A DNA stretch of 53,183 nt from Lysobacterales bacterium (GTDB lineage: Bacteria; Pseudomonadota; Gammaproteobacteria; Xanthomonadales; SZUA-36), in the NCBI GenBank assembly GCA_014238945.1, contig JABAAB010000097.1:1-53183 (forward strand), in the 5' to 3' direction. A program made the position numbers and the translations under genes. Within the stretch, counting starts at the first letter, position 1, and each line of letters opens with the position of its first letter. This document shows positions 1-8,467 of this stretch, in pieces. The notes beneath the pieces are model-generated. The model did not search any database. It was not told the origin of the DNA and saw only the letters and a program-made list of their open reading frames with translations.

Positions 1-252
1 CTGGAAATCACCGTTCGCGACGGTCGCGTAGTGCAATCGAACTTCAACGACTACCCCCTGATGAAAATCGCACAGGTACCCACTTTGTTCGAGTCCCATG
101 TGTTGAATTATGACCAGACACCGACCGGTGTGGGTGAAATGGGTATCCCCACGGCAGCTCCGGCGCTGACCAATGCAATATTCAATGCCAGTGGTGTCCG
201 TATCCGCACATTGCCGATAGCGCAGCAGCTAAAAGAGCAGATGCAAGGCTGA
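1..252 (+). CDS. Molybdenum hydroxylase large subunit, C-terminal end (partial)
   Basis: The gene is open at the left edge; 83 codons plus TGA remain. The tail contains GVGEMGIPTAAPALTNAIF, the signature of the last part of molybdopterin-binding large subunits of the xanthine dehydrogenase family. In that family the Glu of the GVGE motif is the active-site base. The sequence around it most resembles the isoquinoline 1-oxidoreductase beta-subunit type, a single-polypeptide Mo-pterin subunit that works with a small 2Fe-2S subunit, often in the periplasm. The substrate cannot be told from this fragment. The next genes, an XdhC-like factor and a MocA-like cytidylyltransferase, are the usual maturation partners, which supports the assignment. 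Confidence 0.8.
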   Translation: MEITVRDGRVVQSNFNDYPLMKIAQVPTLFESHVLNYDQTPTGVGEMGIPTAAPALTNAIFNASGVRIRTLPIAQQLKEQMQG

Positions 253-307
253 TCAACCAAAGAGGTAGTGTGTAGCAATCGGCTACGCATATTGATAGGC
301 TGCACCC

Positions 308-1387
308 ATGCATCTGGGTCTGTCCGTACTACTGAAATTTTACCGTGAGCACAGTGCCGATCAGGCGCTGGTGCTGGGCACCGTCACAGCCACTGAGGGC
401 TCCACCTACCGCAAACCTGGCGCCATGATGCTGATTGCAGCAGATGGCAGCCATTGTGGTCTGATCTCCGGTGGTTGCCTGGAAGCCGACCTGGCGCTAC
501 ACGCAGAGCAGGTTTTCGAAGATGGCCAAACCCGCGAAATGAATTACGACCTCTCGGCGGGTGACGAACTGGTGTGGAGTCTGGGTCTCGGTTGCGACGG
601 AATCATCCACCTGATGCTGCAGCGATTGGAAGGTTCACAGGGATTCGGTTTTCTTGAAACCCTGGATCAGGCATGGCAACAACGCTGTGACGGCGTATTG
701 GGTCTGGTCATCAGTAGCTCGGACAAGGACTTTCCACAGGGCACGTTCAGACTGGATTGTGGAGCCGGAACAGCCGCAGGAGACCCGAACTTGCTTAAGG
801 ACGTGCAGCGACCATCCGAAATGCACGATATGTCAAAACGATACTGGCGCGAAAATATTTCCACCGAAGGGGGCAGTACCAGGCTGTTGTTGCTGCCCAT
901 CATCCCCCCCCCTTCCCTGCTGATCTGTGGCGCTGGAATTGACGCGGTACCCGTGGCCCGCCTGGCCGTGGAAATGGGCTGGTACTGCACCATCGTTGAC
1001 CACCGCTCCGGGTTTGCCCGTGCTGATCGATTTCCGTCTGCCTGCAATGTGTGTCTGATGCAACCCGCTGAGCTGGCCGGGAACCTGGATCTCGATCACA
1101 TCGATGCCGTTGTCATGATGAGTCATAACCTCGCCCATGACCGGCAGTATCTTTCACAGGTCGTGCGCGCCGGCATTTCTTATGTCGGTCTGTTGGGACC
1201 GCGTGCACGCCGAGACCGTCTTCTGGATGAGATTGACTCGGATACATTGTCAGTCCATGTACATGGCCCTGCCGGTCTGGATATCGGTGCCGAGATGCCT
1301 GAATCCATAGCACTGGCAATCATCAGTGAGATCCACGCCAGTCTGAACCGGCGTCATGGTGGCGAACTGACTCCGGCGGGAACATGA
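308..1387 (+). CDS. XdhC/CoxI family molybdenum hydroxylase maturation protein
   Basis: This 359-residue protein has the two XdhC parts. The N-terminal XdhC_CoxI segment runs over about residues 10-80 and contains TEGSTYRKPGAMM and the SGGCLE motif. A C-terminal Rossmann-like segment starts near residue 200 with ICGAGIDAVPVARLA and includes VDHR and a later GLLGPRARR. Family members bind molybdenum cofactor, promote its sulfuration and insert it into hydroxylases. The gene follows the Mo-hydroxylase tail after 55 nt and overlaps the next gene by 4 nt (ATGA), so the three are probably one operon. It is likely a chaperone for the hydroxylase encoded just upstream, and it acts in the cytoplasm. 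Confidence 0.88.
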   Translation: MHLGLSVLLKFYREHSADQALVLGTVTATEGSTYRKPGAMMLIAADGSHCGLISGGCLEADLALHAEQVFEDGQTREMNYDLSAGDELVWSLGLGCDGIIHLMLQRLEGSQGFGFLETLDQAWQQRCDGVLGLVISSSDKDFPQGTFRLDCGAGTAAGDPNLLKDVQRPSEMHDMSKRYWRENISTEGGSTRLLLLPIIPPPSLLICGAGIDAVPVARLAVEMGWYCTIVDHRSGFARADRFPSACNVCLMQPAELAGNLDLDHIDAVVMMSHNLAHDRQYLSQVVRAGISYVGLLGPRARRDRLLDEIDSDTLSVHVHGPAGLDIGAEMPESIALAIISEIHASLNRRHGGELTPAGT

Positions 1388-1965
1388 ATCACCCGGACCT
1401 GAGTGTAGTCATCCCCGCCGCAGGTACCAGCAAACGGCTGGGACAGGCCAAGCAACTGATCCAGCACAGGGGAAAGTCATTGATTCTGCATGCCATTGAA
1501 ATTGCCAGGTCATTATTACCTCGGGAAATCATTGTGGTAACCGGTGCCAAAGCGCACGCGATTTCGGATGAAATCAAACACACCGGGGTAAAGCAGGTTA
1601 ATAACGTGGACTGGGCTGAAGGTATGGGCGGGTCGATTGCAACAGGGATCCGTTCGATGCAGCAGGATTCAACAGGTGTATTGATCCTGCTTTGTGATCA
1701 ATGGGCAATCCGGGCCGACGACCTTCAGGGTATCGCAGAAACCTGGCACTCCAACCACAGCAGGATCGTGGCTGCCCACACATCTGGCCGATGTGGCCCC
1801 CCCGTCATATTTCCTGACTCCTGCTTTGAAGAGTTGAGGGATTTAAAGGGTGACCGGGGTGCACATGGTGTGCTGAATGCACACCCTGATCTGCTTACAC
1901 CACATGCCATGAAACATGCCGGTTTTGATCTGGACACGGTCGAACAACTGAAGCAATTGCAGTAA
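1384..1965 (+). CDS. MocA-like molybdenum cofactor nucleotidyltransferase
   Basis: This 193-residue protein is of the NTP_transf_3 (MobA-like) type. The N-terminal nucleotide-binding motif IPAAGTSKRLGQAKQLI matches the family pattern AAGxSxRxGxxK. The central ILLCDQWAI fits the CDQP-like metal/nucleotide motif of MocA proteins rather than MobA. MocA adds CMP to molybdopterin-Mo to give the MCD cofactor used by xanthine dehydrogenase-family enzymes. The start ATG overlaps the stop of the XdhC gene, which indicates translational coupling. A different nucleotidyl transfer activity cannot be excluded, but the neighbours favour MCD synthesis for the hydroxylase at the left edge. Confidence 0.82.
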   Translation: MNHPDLSVVIPAAGTSKRLGQAKQLIQHRGKSLILHAIEIARSLLPREIIVVTGAKAHAISDEIKHTGVKQVNNVDWAEGMGGSIATGIRSMQQDSTGVLILLCDQWAIRADDLQGIAETWHSNHSRIVAAHTSGRCGPPVIFPDSCFEELRDLKGDRGAHGVLNAHPDLLTPHAMKHAGFDLDTVEQLKQLQ

Positions 1966-1971
1966 CTGGAG

Positions 1972-2394
1972 TCAGACTGAACGGTCACGGATCGGGTGAT
2001 CATGATTGAGTTCGAGCAGATCCCAGAGATTCCCATACAAATCCTCAAACACTGCCACCATCCCGTATTCCTGCTTTTTGGGCTCCCGGACAAACTTGAT
2101 CCCTCTCGAAATCATTTCATGATAATCCCTCCAGAAATCATCGGTATTGAGAAAAAGGAAGACGCGCCCGCCGGTTTGATTACCTGCAAATGGCTCCTGT
2201 TCTGGTCGGGAAGCCCTGGCCAGCAACAGCGTTACACCTCCAGAACCCGGTGGTGAGATCACAACCCAGCGTTTATCCTGTTCAGGCTGATAGGTATCTT
2301 CGATCAGTTCAAAATTCAACTTCTGTGTATAAAACGAGATGGCCTCATCGTAGTCTCTGACCACCAGCGCAATATGTACGATTGATTGTTTCAT
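1972..2394 (-). CDS. VOC (glyoxalase/bleomycin-resistance fold) protein
   Basis: This 140-residue protein has a single vicinal-oxygen-chelate domain. IVHIALVVRDYDEAISFYT at residues 5-23 is the first beta-alpha-beta unit with a candidate metal-binding His, and FEDLYGNLWDLLEL near residue 120 is the typical final strand with a candidate metal-binding Glu. Proteins of this size dimerise and bind a metal between the subunits. No substrate can be assigned. It lies 18 nt downstream of the DUF1287 gene on the same strand, so the two may be co-transcribed, and its 3' end faces the MocA-like gene across only 6 nt. Confidence 0.85.
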   Translation of the reverse strand: MKQSIVHIALVVRDYDEAISFYTQKLNFELIEDTYQPEQDKRWVVISPPGSGGVTLLLARASRPEQEPFAGNQTGGRVFLFLNTDDFWRDYHEMISRGIKFVREPKKQEYGMVAVFEDLYGNLWDLLELNHDHPIRDRSV

Positions 2395-2412
2395 CTTGCC
2401 CCTTGTAACTGT

Positions 2413-3042
2413 TCAGTTATTGCCTGCTTCCACAGCTGTGCTATTGCTGCCCGGGTAACGATAGTGCCCGGTGATTGGAAATTTGAACAAAACATCCTCG
2501 ATCACGGGACCAGCGTTGATGTTGTGAACGATGAGATGTCGTTGACCCGTCTCGGACCGGCCTGACGTGACCACACCGATGTGTGGCAGATTTCCGGGCA
2601 ACATCCAGGTGACCAGATCACCGGGCAAATATTTACCTGCCTCGCTTGATACCGGTATTGAAGCAGCCTGTCGTTCGAAATATTTCTGTAGATTGGGAAC
2701 CCGGCGATGATCAATATTACTGTCCGTGCGATGGAGCCCCCAGATACTCGGGTAGTCGGAAAAGTTGTTCTCCATGTCCTCGTGGACCAGACGCTGGAGA
2801 TCGATACCAATTGCACGGTAGGCCCGAATGACCACATCGGTGCATACCCCGGTATCATCGGGAACATCACCGTTCGGGTAATCTATTCGCCGATAACTTC
2901 CGTCATAACGAACAAAATGGGTTGTCCTTTCGAGGGCGGCCTCAGCAAGCTTTCCGGCCAGCGTGTCTCCCGACGGCTGGGCAAGACCCTCTAACGGGCC
3001 AGCAAAAATCGTAATAAAAAGTATGGTTTGGAGACAGCTCAT
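2413..3042 (-). CDS. DUF1287 family secreted protein
   Basis: I place the start at the ATG at 3042, giving 209 residues with a signal peptide (MSCLQTILFITIFAGPLEGLA). An open stretch extends further upstream, but the extra N-terminus would precede the signal peptide. The mature protein has the DUF1287 pattern: DVPDDTGVCTDVVIRAYRA, then a DMENNFSDYP segment, a LPGDLVTWML block, LPHIGVVTS and IVHNINAGP. The ordered Cys, His and Asn resemble the NlpC/P60 cysteine-peptidase arrangement, so a cell-wall or amidase role is plausible but unproven. It is upstream of and probably co-transcribed with the VOC gene. Confidence 0.82.
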   Translation of the reverse strand: MSCLQTILFITIFAGPLEGLAQPSGDTLAGKLAEAALERTTHFVRYDGSYRRIDYPNGDVPDDTGVCTDVVIRAYRAIGIDLQRLVHEDMENNFSDYPSIWGLHRTDSNIDHRRVPNLQKYFERQAASIPVSSEAGKYLPGDLVTWMLPGNLPHIGVVTSGRSETGQRHLIVHNINAGPVIEDVLFKFPITGHYRYPGSNSTAVEAGNN

Positions 3043-3208
3043 CAAATCATGTGTCTTGTGGTTCAGCCCTTCACTGGTGCGTCTTAATACAACCCCGAAA
3101 TACCCGGGACCCGGGACCGAAGGGTCTTCACTGCCAGAAAATATAACATGCGGACCAAAAGAGTCAGGCAAGTTCGCCGGGTTTGGGCATATAATTGTCT
3201 CTATACTT

Positions 3209-3236
3209 TTGTATTTTGCTCTAATTGAACTATATT
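3209..3236 (+). promoter_or_regulatory. Candidate sigma-70 promoter for the SGNH esterase gene
   Basis: TTGTAT at 3209-3214 and TATATT at 3231-3236 are separated by 16 nt, in an AT-rich stretch 15 nt before the start codon at 3252. This is an eye-made match and would give a very short leader. Confidence 0.3.
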
Positions 3237-3251
3237 TATCGGTGCCAGCTT

Positions 3252-5018
3252 ATGAAATTCAAATGTGTCACATTGTGTTTAATGTTACTAGCCGCACAAG
3301 GTAGTGCGGCGCAGACTATTGCCCCAGACAATCCCAACATCCTGTACACCGGGCGATGGGATCAGACCACCAACACTCAACCCTGGGCCTATGCCAAGGG
3401 CACATCGATCATCGCGAAATTTAAAGGCACCGGTGTTTCTGCCACTTTTTCAGCCAGCAACACCGATTTCCTGCGTGTGATTGTTGATGATGAGGCCATT
3501 GACTCGGAAAAAATCCAGATATCATCGGGAAATGTTACTCATGTTCTGGCCACGGGTCTTGATGATGCAGTCCACAAGGTAGAAATTGTCAAGGAGACGG
3601 ATTCGGGACGCTGGACATTTCATGGCTTGACCCTTGAAGGAACGGGCAGCCAGATTGAACCACCCCCAACGGTATCTTCACGCAAGCTCGTGTTTTACGG
3701 TGATTCAAACCTGGCCGGTTACTCACTGGAACATGAACAGAATCAGTCCGGACAAAACCTGAGAGGCAGCTATTTTGGTTATGCAGGCATAGTCTCGAGG
3801 ATGTTCGATGCGCGTTACAGCAACATATCCCGCAGCGGGGCGACCATCAGGAGTCTGCACGCATCGTATGACCGGATCGATTGGTTCAGCACGGGTTTAC
3901 TCTGGGATTTCAGTATCGATCCGCCCGATGCGGTTATCATCAATATCGGCGCCAATGATGTCGGCAGGCCAAAACGAAAAATCATGAAGGACTACAAGTC
4001 TTTTTTGAATGATATGAGATCATCCTACCCGGATGCCCATATCATGTTGTACAACGCCTGGGGTTGGGACTATGACGAACCTGCAAATTACATTGATGAA
4101 GTGATCGCCGATCGCGGTGATGACAACATGTCCTATGCCATCTTTCCATGGCTCTTCGAGCAGTGGCACGGCACCGAATATGACCACAGTGGTATGGCCA
4201 ATCGTCTGGCAGAACACCTCTCAGGAGTGCTCGATGGCTGGGTACCGGTCGAATCAGATGTCATGAACGGTTATGGCGCGGATGGGGATGTTGCCAATGG
4301 CAGCTTCGAGGAAATTGCCCCGTTCGGGGGATATGGCTGGCGTTATTCCACCGATAGCGGTGTGAGCAGAGAGCACGATCCATCCGGCGCACAGGATGGT
4401 GATTATTACCTGCGACTGGCAAATGGGGCGGCATCCCATCAGCCCAACCCTGCCCTGGAGGGCGAAACCTTCACCGTAGTGGTCTGGATGCGTGGCGCAA
4501 CGAACAGCGATGAAGTCCATGTGAGTGTGGATTTCAGGGACCAGAACATGTGGACCGACCCGCTGGACTCCAGCACCGAGACCATCAGTTTGACCACTGG
4601 TTGGTCTGAATACGAGGTGTCGGCCACCGCCCCGTCAGGAACCTCGAATCCTGTTTATCATACCCGGCTCACATTCCAGGCCAATTCAGGTTCTACGGTC
4701 GATATTGATAATGTGTCCATGAGTGTGGGCAGCGACGGCTGTATGGACAATGACGGGGATGGTTATGGTGATCCAGGCAGTGCCGCCTGCAGCGGTGGCT
4801 CTGCACCCGACTGTGACGATGACGATGCTCTGGTTAACCCGGGAGCCGAGGAGATCTGCGCCAACGGTATTGATGATGATTGCAATGTTCTCACCCCTGA
4901 CGATGATGTTTCAGCCTGTCCCGTGTGTGCGCTGGTCGGTGAATCGTGCACCCGCAACAGTGACTGTTGCATGGGGCGTTGCAGCAAAGGAAAACCGGCC
5001 AACCGCATCTGTCTTTAG
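3252..5018 (+). CDS. Secreted SGNH/CE2-like esterase with carbohydrate-binding and MopE-like modules
   Basis: From the ATG at 3252 the protein has 588 residues and a signal peptide ending near GSAAQ. Residues ~25-135 form a beta-rich jelly-roll and ~145-330 an SGNH hydrolase. It has VFYGDSNLAGYS with nucleophile Ser152, NIGANDVG as the third block, and EYDHSGMANRL with His312. Jelly-roll plus SGNH is the layout of carbohydrate esterase family 2, which deacetylates xylan and other glycans. Residues ~350-490 look like a CBM4/9-type sandwich (NGSFEE start). Next come Asp-rich DGDGYGDPG and CANGIDDDCN repeats of the MopE-like metal-binding type, then a Cys-rich end (CTRNSDCCMGRCSKG). The likely role is extracellular polysaccharide deacetylation. 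An alternative start 27 nt upstream would only lengthen the leader. Confidence 0.8.
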   Translation: MKFKCVTLCLMLLAAQGSAAQTIAPDNPNILYTGRWDQTTNTQPWAYAKGTSIIAKFKGTGVSATFSASNTDFLRVIVDDEAIDSEKIQISSGNVTHVLATGLDDAVHKVEIVKETDSGRWTFHGLTLEGTGSQIEPPPTVSSRKLVFYGDSNLAGYSLEHEQNQSGQNLRGSYFGYAGIVSRMFDARYSNISRSGATIRSLHASYDRIDWFSTGLLWDFSIDPPDAVIINIGANDVGRPKRKIMKDYKSFLNDMRSSYPDAHIMLYNAWGWDYDEPANYIDEVIADRGDDNMSYAIFPWLFEQWHGTEYDHSGMANRLAEHLSGVLDGWVPVESDVMNGYGADGDVANGSFEEIAPFGGYGWRYSTDSGVSREHDPSGAQDGDYYLRLANGAASHQPNPALEGETFTVVVWMRGATNSDEVHVSVDFRDQNMWTDPLDSSTETISLTTGWSEYEVSATAPSGTSNPVYHTRLTFQANSGSTVDIDNVSMSVGSDGCMDNDGDGYGDPGSAACSGGSAPDCDDDDALVNPGAEEICANGIDDDCNVLTPDDDVSACPVCALVGESCTRNSDCCMGRCSKGKPANRICL

Positions 5019-5020
5019 AT

Positions 5021-5042
5021 AAAACCCTGGTCGGTTTTTTGT
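5021..5042 (+). terminator. Possible rho-independent terminator after the esterase gene
   Basis: Just after the stop at 5018, AAAACC and GGTTTT form a 6-bp stem around a 6-nt loop, followed by more T residues. The stem is weak, so this is only a candidate. Confidence 0.4.
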
Positions 5043-5154
5043 TTCATGCAAGTCCACTTCGGTGGCAATGAGACCAAATTGACCTAAGCCGAATGCCGAC
5101 TCCAACTGGCGATTTTTTTCCATTTTATTTGCCTTCCAAACAAGAGATAAAATT

Positions 5155-8100
5155 ATGACTTTCAGTGCCAAGAATTCGATTTTTGCCATTTCTGCCATGC
5201 TGATTCTGATGTCAACGGGGCCGGTGCTTTCTGCGGACGGGGACCAGGTGGATACTGCGAATCTTAAAGGACTCGAGTGGAGACTGATCGGCCCCTACCG
5301 TGGTGGCCGGGTGACCACGGTGACCGGAGTTCCAGGTAAACCGCTGCTGTATTACATGGGCGCCACCGGTGGTGGTGTATGGAAAACCACCAACGCGGGT
5401 ACCACGTGGGAGAACATTTCCGATGACGATTTCAAGGTCGGCACCATCGGTGCGGTCGCGGTGGCCGAGTCCGATCACAACGTGCTTTATGTCGGAACCG
5501 GTGAGTCGCCGATACGCGGTGTAACCACCAGCAGCGGTGATGGTGTCTGGAAGTCCACCGATGCCGGCAAGAACTGGACACATGTCGGTCTGGATCAAAG
5601 TGGCCAGATATCACGGATCAAGATCCATCCCACCAACCCCGATATTGCCTGGGTGGCAGTACAGGGCCAGATCTGGGGCCCCAACGAAGAACGCGGTGTT
5701 TTTCGCACCACCGATGGCGGCAAAAACTGGCAACACGTTTTGAAAGTGAATGCACAGACCGGTGCCGCGGATCTCAGTCTGGACCCCGGCAATCCACGCA
5801 TATTGTATGCCGCCATGTGGAACCATGGCCGCAAACCCTGGTTCATCCAATCAGGTGGTACCGGCGGTGGTATCTACAAATCCACCGATGGTGGGGACAA
5901 CTGGAAAAAACTCACCGGTGGTCTGCCGGAAATGGTCGGCAAGATCGGTGTGGATGTATCCGCCAGCAACCCCGACCGGGTGTATGCCATCATTGAGTCG
6001 GAACCCAAAAAGGGCGGTCTGTGGCGTAGCGATGATGCCGGCAAAACCTGGGAACTGATCAACGGCCACCGGGTACTGCACACACGCGCCTGGTACTACA
6101 TACATATCACGGCCGATCCGGTGGACGAAGACACCGTTTACGTGATGAATGTGCCGATGATGAAATCGGTGGATGGCGGCAAGAACTGGACCAAGATGAC
6201 CACACCCCATGGTGACCATCATGACCACTGGATCAACCCGGATGACAACCAGAATATGATCAACGCCAATGACGGTGGTGCCACCATATCCTTCGATGGT
6301 GGTGAAACCTGGTCGAGTATCATGAACCAGCCCACCGGACAGTTTTACCGGGTGTCCACCGATAATCTCAGGCCATTTCGAATTTACGGTGGACAGCAGG
6401 ACAACTCCACCGTCGGAATAGCCAGCCAAAGCAGTTACCGTGGCATCGGGGTTGAGGATTATTTTGATGTGGGTGGCGGCGAGAGTGCACATATTGCCTT
6501 TGACCCGGACGACCCTACGCTGATCTATGCAACCACGATCAATGGCACATTGACGGAGTACGACCATTCAACCGGTCTCACACGCTACATAATTCCGTTC
6601 CCGGAGCTGGTCTATGGCAAGGATTCACGTGACCTGAAATACCGCGCCAACTGGAATGCCCCGGTGGCTGTGTCACCGCACGATCCTTCCATTATCTATT
6701 TCGGTACCCAGATGATATTACGCAGCGATGACCGGGGTGCCAACTGGACTGAATTCAGTGGAGACCTGACCCGCAACGACCCCGAAAAACAAGGTCGTAA
6801 TGGGGGTCCATTAACACCGGAAAATGTGGGTGCAGAGTTTTACAACACAATTTACTACATCGTCGAGTCACCCCATGAAAAAGGCCAGGTGTGGGTCGGC
6901 AGTGACGATGGCCTGGTACACATCAAACGTGAGGGCAGTCCGGAATGGGAGGATGTCTCACCGAAGCACCCCGAAGAGGCCATGATCAACGCCATTGAGA
7001 TCAGCCCTCATGACCCGGCCACCGCCTATCTCGCCGTGACCGGTTACAAGTTTAACGACAACAAGCCGTATATCTACAAGACCACGGATTATGGCAAGCG
7101 CTGGAAGCGCATTGACAAGGGTCTGCCGGAAAATGCGTTCGTCAGGGTAGTGCGAGAGGACCCGGACCGGCAAGGCCTGCTGTATGCGGGCACGGAACTG
7201 GGTATGTTTGTCTCTTCAAATGACGGAGATGACTGGGCCTCTCTTGATCTGAACCTGCCACCGGTACCCATTACCGACCTGTCGCTGCGTCATGGCAAAC
7301 TGGTAGCGGCCACCCAGGGCCGCGGTTTCTGGGTGCTGGATGACCTGTTCGTGGTACACCAGGCTGTGGATGGCTTTGCCGACAAGGGTCTCCATGTGTT
7401 CACACCTGCATCTGCCGAACAGGGCCAGGGTAGTGGCAGCGCACGGCAATTTGAAGCCTCCAATCCCGAACAGGGTGTGACGCTTTACTACTTCCTCAAG
7501 GAGGAAAGCAAGGAAACACTCAGTATTGAAATATTCGATGAAAGCGGAAAACCGGTACGCAGCTATTCAAGCAAGGAAGGTGAGTTCGAAAAGTGCAAGA
7601 TCAGCAACATGGATCCCCGCAGACCATTTGAACTGGAATACCCGGAAACCGAAAAAGGCCTGAACAAGTGGACCTGGAATATGAAACGCCAGGGATTGAA
7701 GTGCATCAGGGACATCACCCTGTTCGCCGGATTCTCCGGCACCGGTGTGGCGCCTGGTAACTACAGCGCCCGGGTATCTGTTGGCGAGGCCACCCAGACT
7801 GTCTCATTTGAAATAAAAATGGATCACCGGGTCACCGCTACCGATGAGGAAATGCAAAACTGGACCGATCGGCTGAAAGAGGTGGAAGGGTTGTTGAGTG
7901 ATACCCTGACCCGTCTCGAAACTGCGCGCCTGGCAAAAAAGCAGATCAAGGCGCTGATGAAGCAATATCCACAGGATCAGGAACTACAGACCAACGGTGC
8001 CACCGCGGTAGAGAAAATAACCGCCTGGGACGGCAAGATCATCCAGGTGCTTCATCAGACCTACGAGGACGAAGATGCCTGGGAGACCATGCTGGCCGGT

Positions 8101-8301
8101 CAACTCCGCTACCTTTTGGATGTCATCGACGAGACCGGTGCACCGGTCACAGGCGGTGCCATGTTGCGTCTTGAGGATTTGAAGAAAACCTGGTCCGATC
8201 TGCAACTAGAATTACTGGTGATCGAAACTGGCCCTGTTGATGTTATAAACACCTGGGCACAGAAGCGTGGTGTCCCCCATGTGACATCATCAGGACAATA
8301 G
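5155..8301 (+). CDS. Large secreted BNR/sortilin-like beta-propeller protein
   Basis: This 1048-residue protein starts with a signal peptide (MTFSAKNSIFAISAMLI, cleavage near VLSADG). From residue ~35 to ~720 it carries at least ten Asp-box/BNR-type repeats such as GVWKTTNAGTTWENIS, GVWKSTDAGKNWTHVG, GVFRTTDGGKNWQHVL and YIYKTTDYGKRWKRID. These are the blades of a sortilin/VPS10-like or xyloglucanase-like beta-propeller. A short beta-sandwich follows (~760-880), then a helical end (~890-1010) with LKEVEGLLSDTLTRLETARL. Proteins of this layout are common in marine bacteria and are named only by fold; no catalytic residues can be assigned. The signal peptide and lack of membrane segments imply a periplasmic or extracellular protein. 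It is preceded by an RBS-like AAGAGA. Confidence 0.82.
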   Translation: MTFSAKNSIFAISAMLILMSTGPVLSADGDQVDTANLKGLEWRLIGPYRGGRVTTVTGVPGKPLLYYMGATGGGVWKTTNAGTTWENISDDDFKVGTIGAVAVAESDHNVLYVGTGESPIRGVTTSSGDGVWKSTDAGKNWTHVGLDQSGQISRIKIHPTNPDIAWVAVQGQIWGPNEERGVFRTTDGGKNWQHVLKVNAQTGAADLSLDPGNPRILYAAMWNHGRKPWFIQSGGTGGGIYKSTDGGDNWKKLTGGLPEMVGKIGVDVSASNPDRVYAIIESEPKKGGLWRSDDAGKTWELINGHRVLHTRAWYYIHITADPVDEDTVYVMNVPMMKSVDGGKNWTKMTTPHGDHHDHWINPDDNQNMINANDGGATISFDGGETWSSIMNQPTGQFYRVSTDNLRPFRIYGGQQDNSTVGIASQSSYRGIGVEDYFDVGGGESAHIAFDPDDPTLIYATTINGTLTEYDHSTGLTRYIIPFPELVYGKDSRDLKYRANWNAPVAVSPHDPSIIYFGTQMILRSDDRGANWTEFSGDLTRNDPEKQGRNGGPLTPENVGAEFYNTIYYIVESPHEKGQVWVGSDDGLVHIKREGSPEWEDVSPKHPEEAMINAIEISPHDPATAYLAVTGYKFNDNKPYIYKTTDYGKRWKRIDKGLPENAFVRVVREDPDRQGLLYAGTELGMFVSSNDGDDWASLDLNLPPVPITDLSLRHGKLVAATQGRGFWVLDDLFVVHQAVDGFADKGLHVFTPASAEQGQGSGSARQFEASNPEQGVTLYYFLKEESKETLSIEIFDESGKPVRSYSSKEGEFEKCKISNMDPRRPFELEYPETEKGLNKWTWNMKRQGLKCIRDITLFAGFSGTGVAPGNYSARVSVGEATQTVSFEIKMDHRVTATDEEMQNWTDRLKEVEGLLSDTLTRLETARLAKKQIKALMKQYPQDQELQTNGATAVEKITAWDGKIIQVLHQTYEDEDAWETMLAGQLRYLLDVIDETGAPVTGGAMLRLEDLKKTWSDLQLELLVIETGPVDVINTWAQKRGVPHVTSSGQ

Positions 8302-8467
8302 TCAATGTGCATCAATGAAGGGTGTCCGGCCCGGGCAGATAATCGGCCAGGTCGGACCAGGAACGATGAACAAGCAGCATTCGATCGTGCCGCCATGATG
8401 AATTGTTTGGCATTCCGGGAATGAGCGGTTAGTCTTATCCTCAACAGCGGTCACTAGAAGCTCAAAA

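Noticed and set aside
5851-6567. Long open frame (238 codons) on the minus strand inside the BNR protein gene
   Set aside because: It lies opposite the repeat-rich coding strand, has no recognisable domain, and follows from the repeated Gly/Asp/Thr codons of the real gene.
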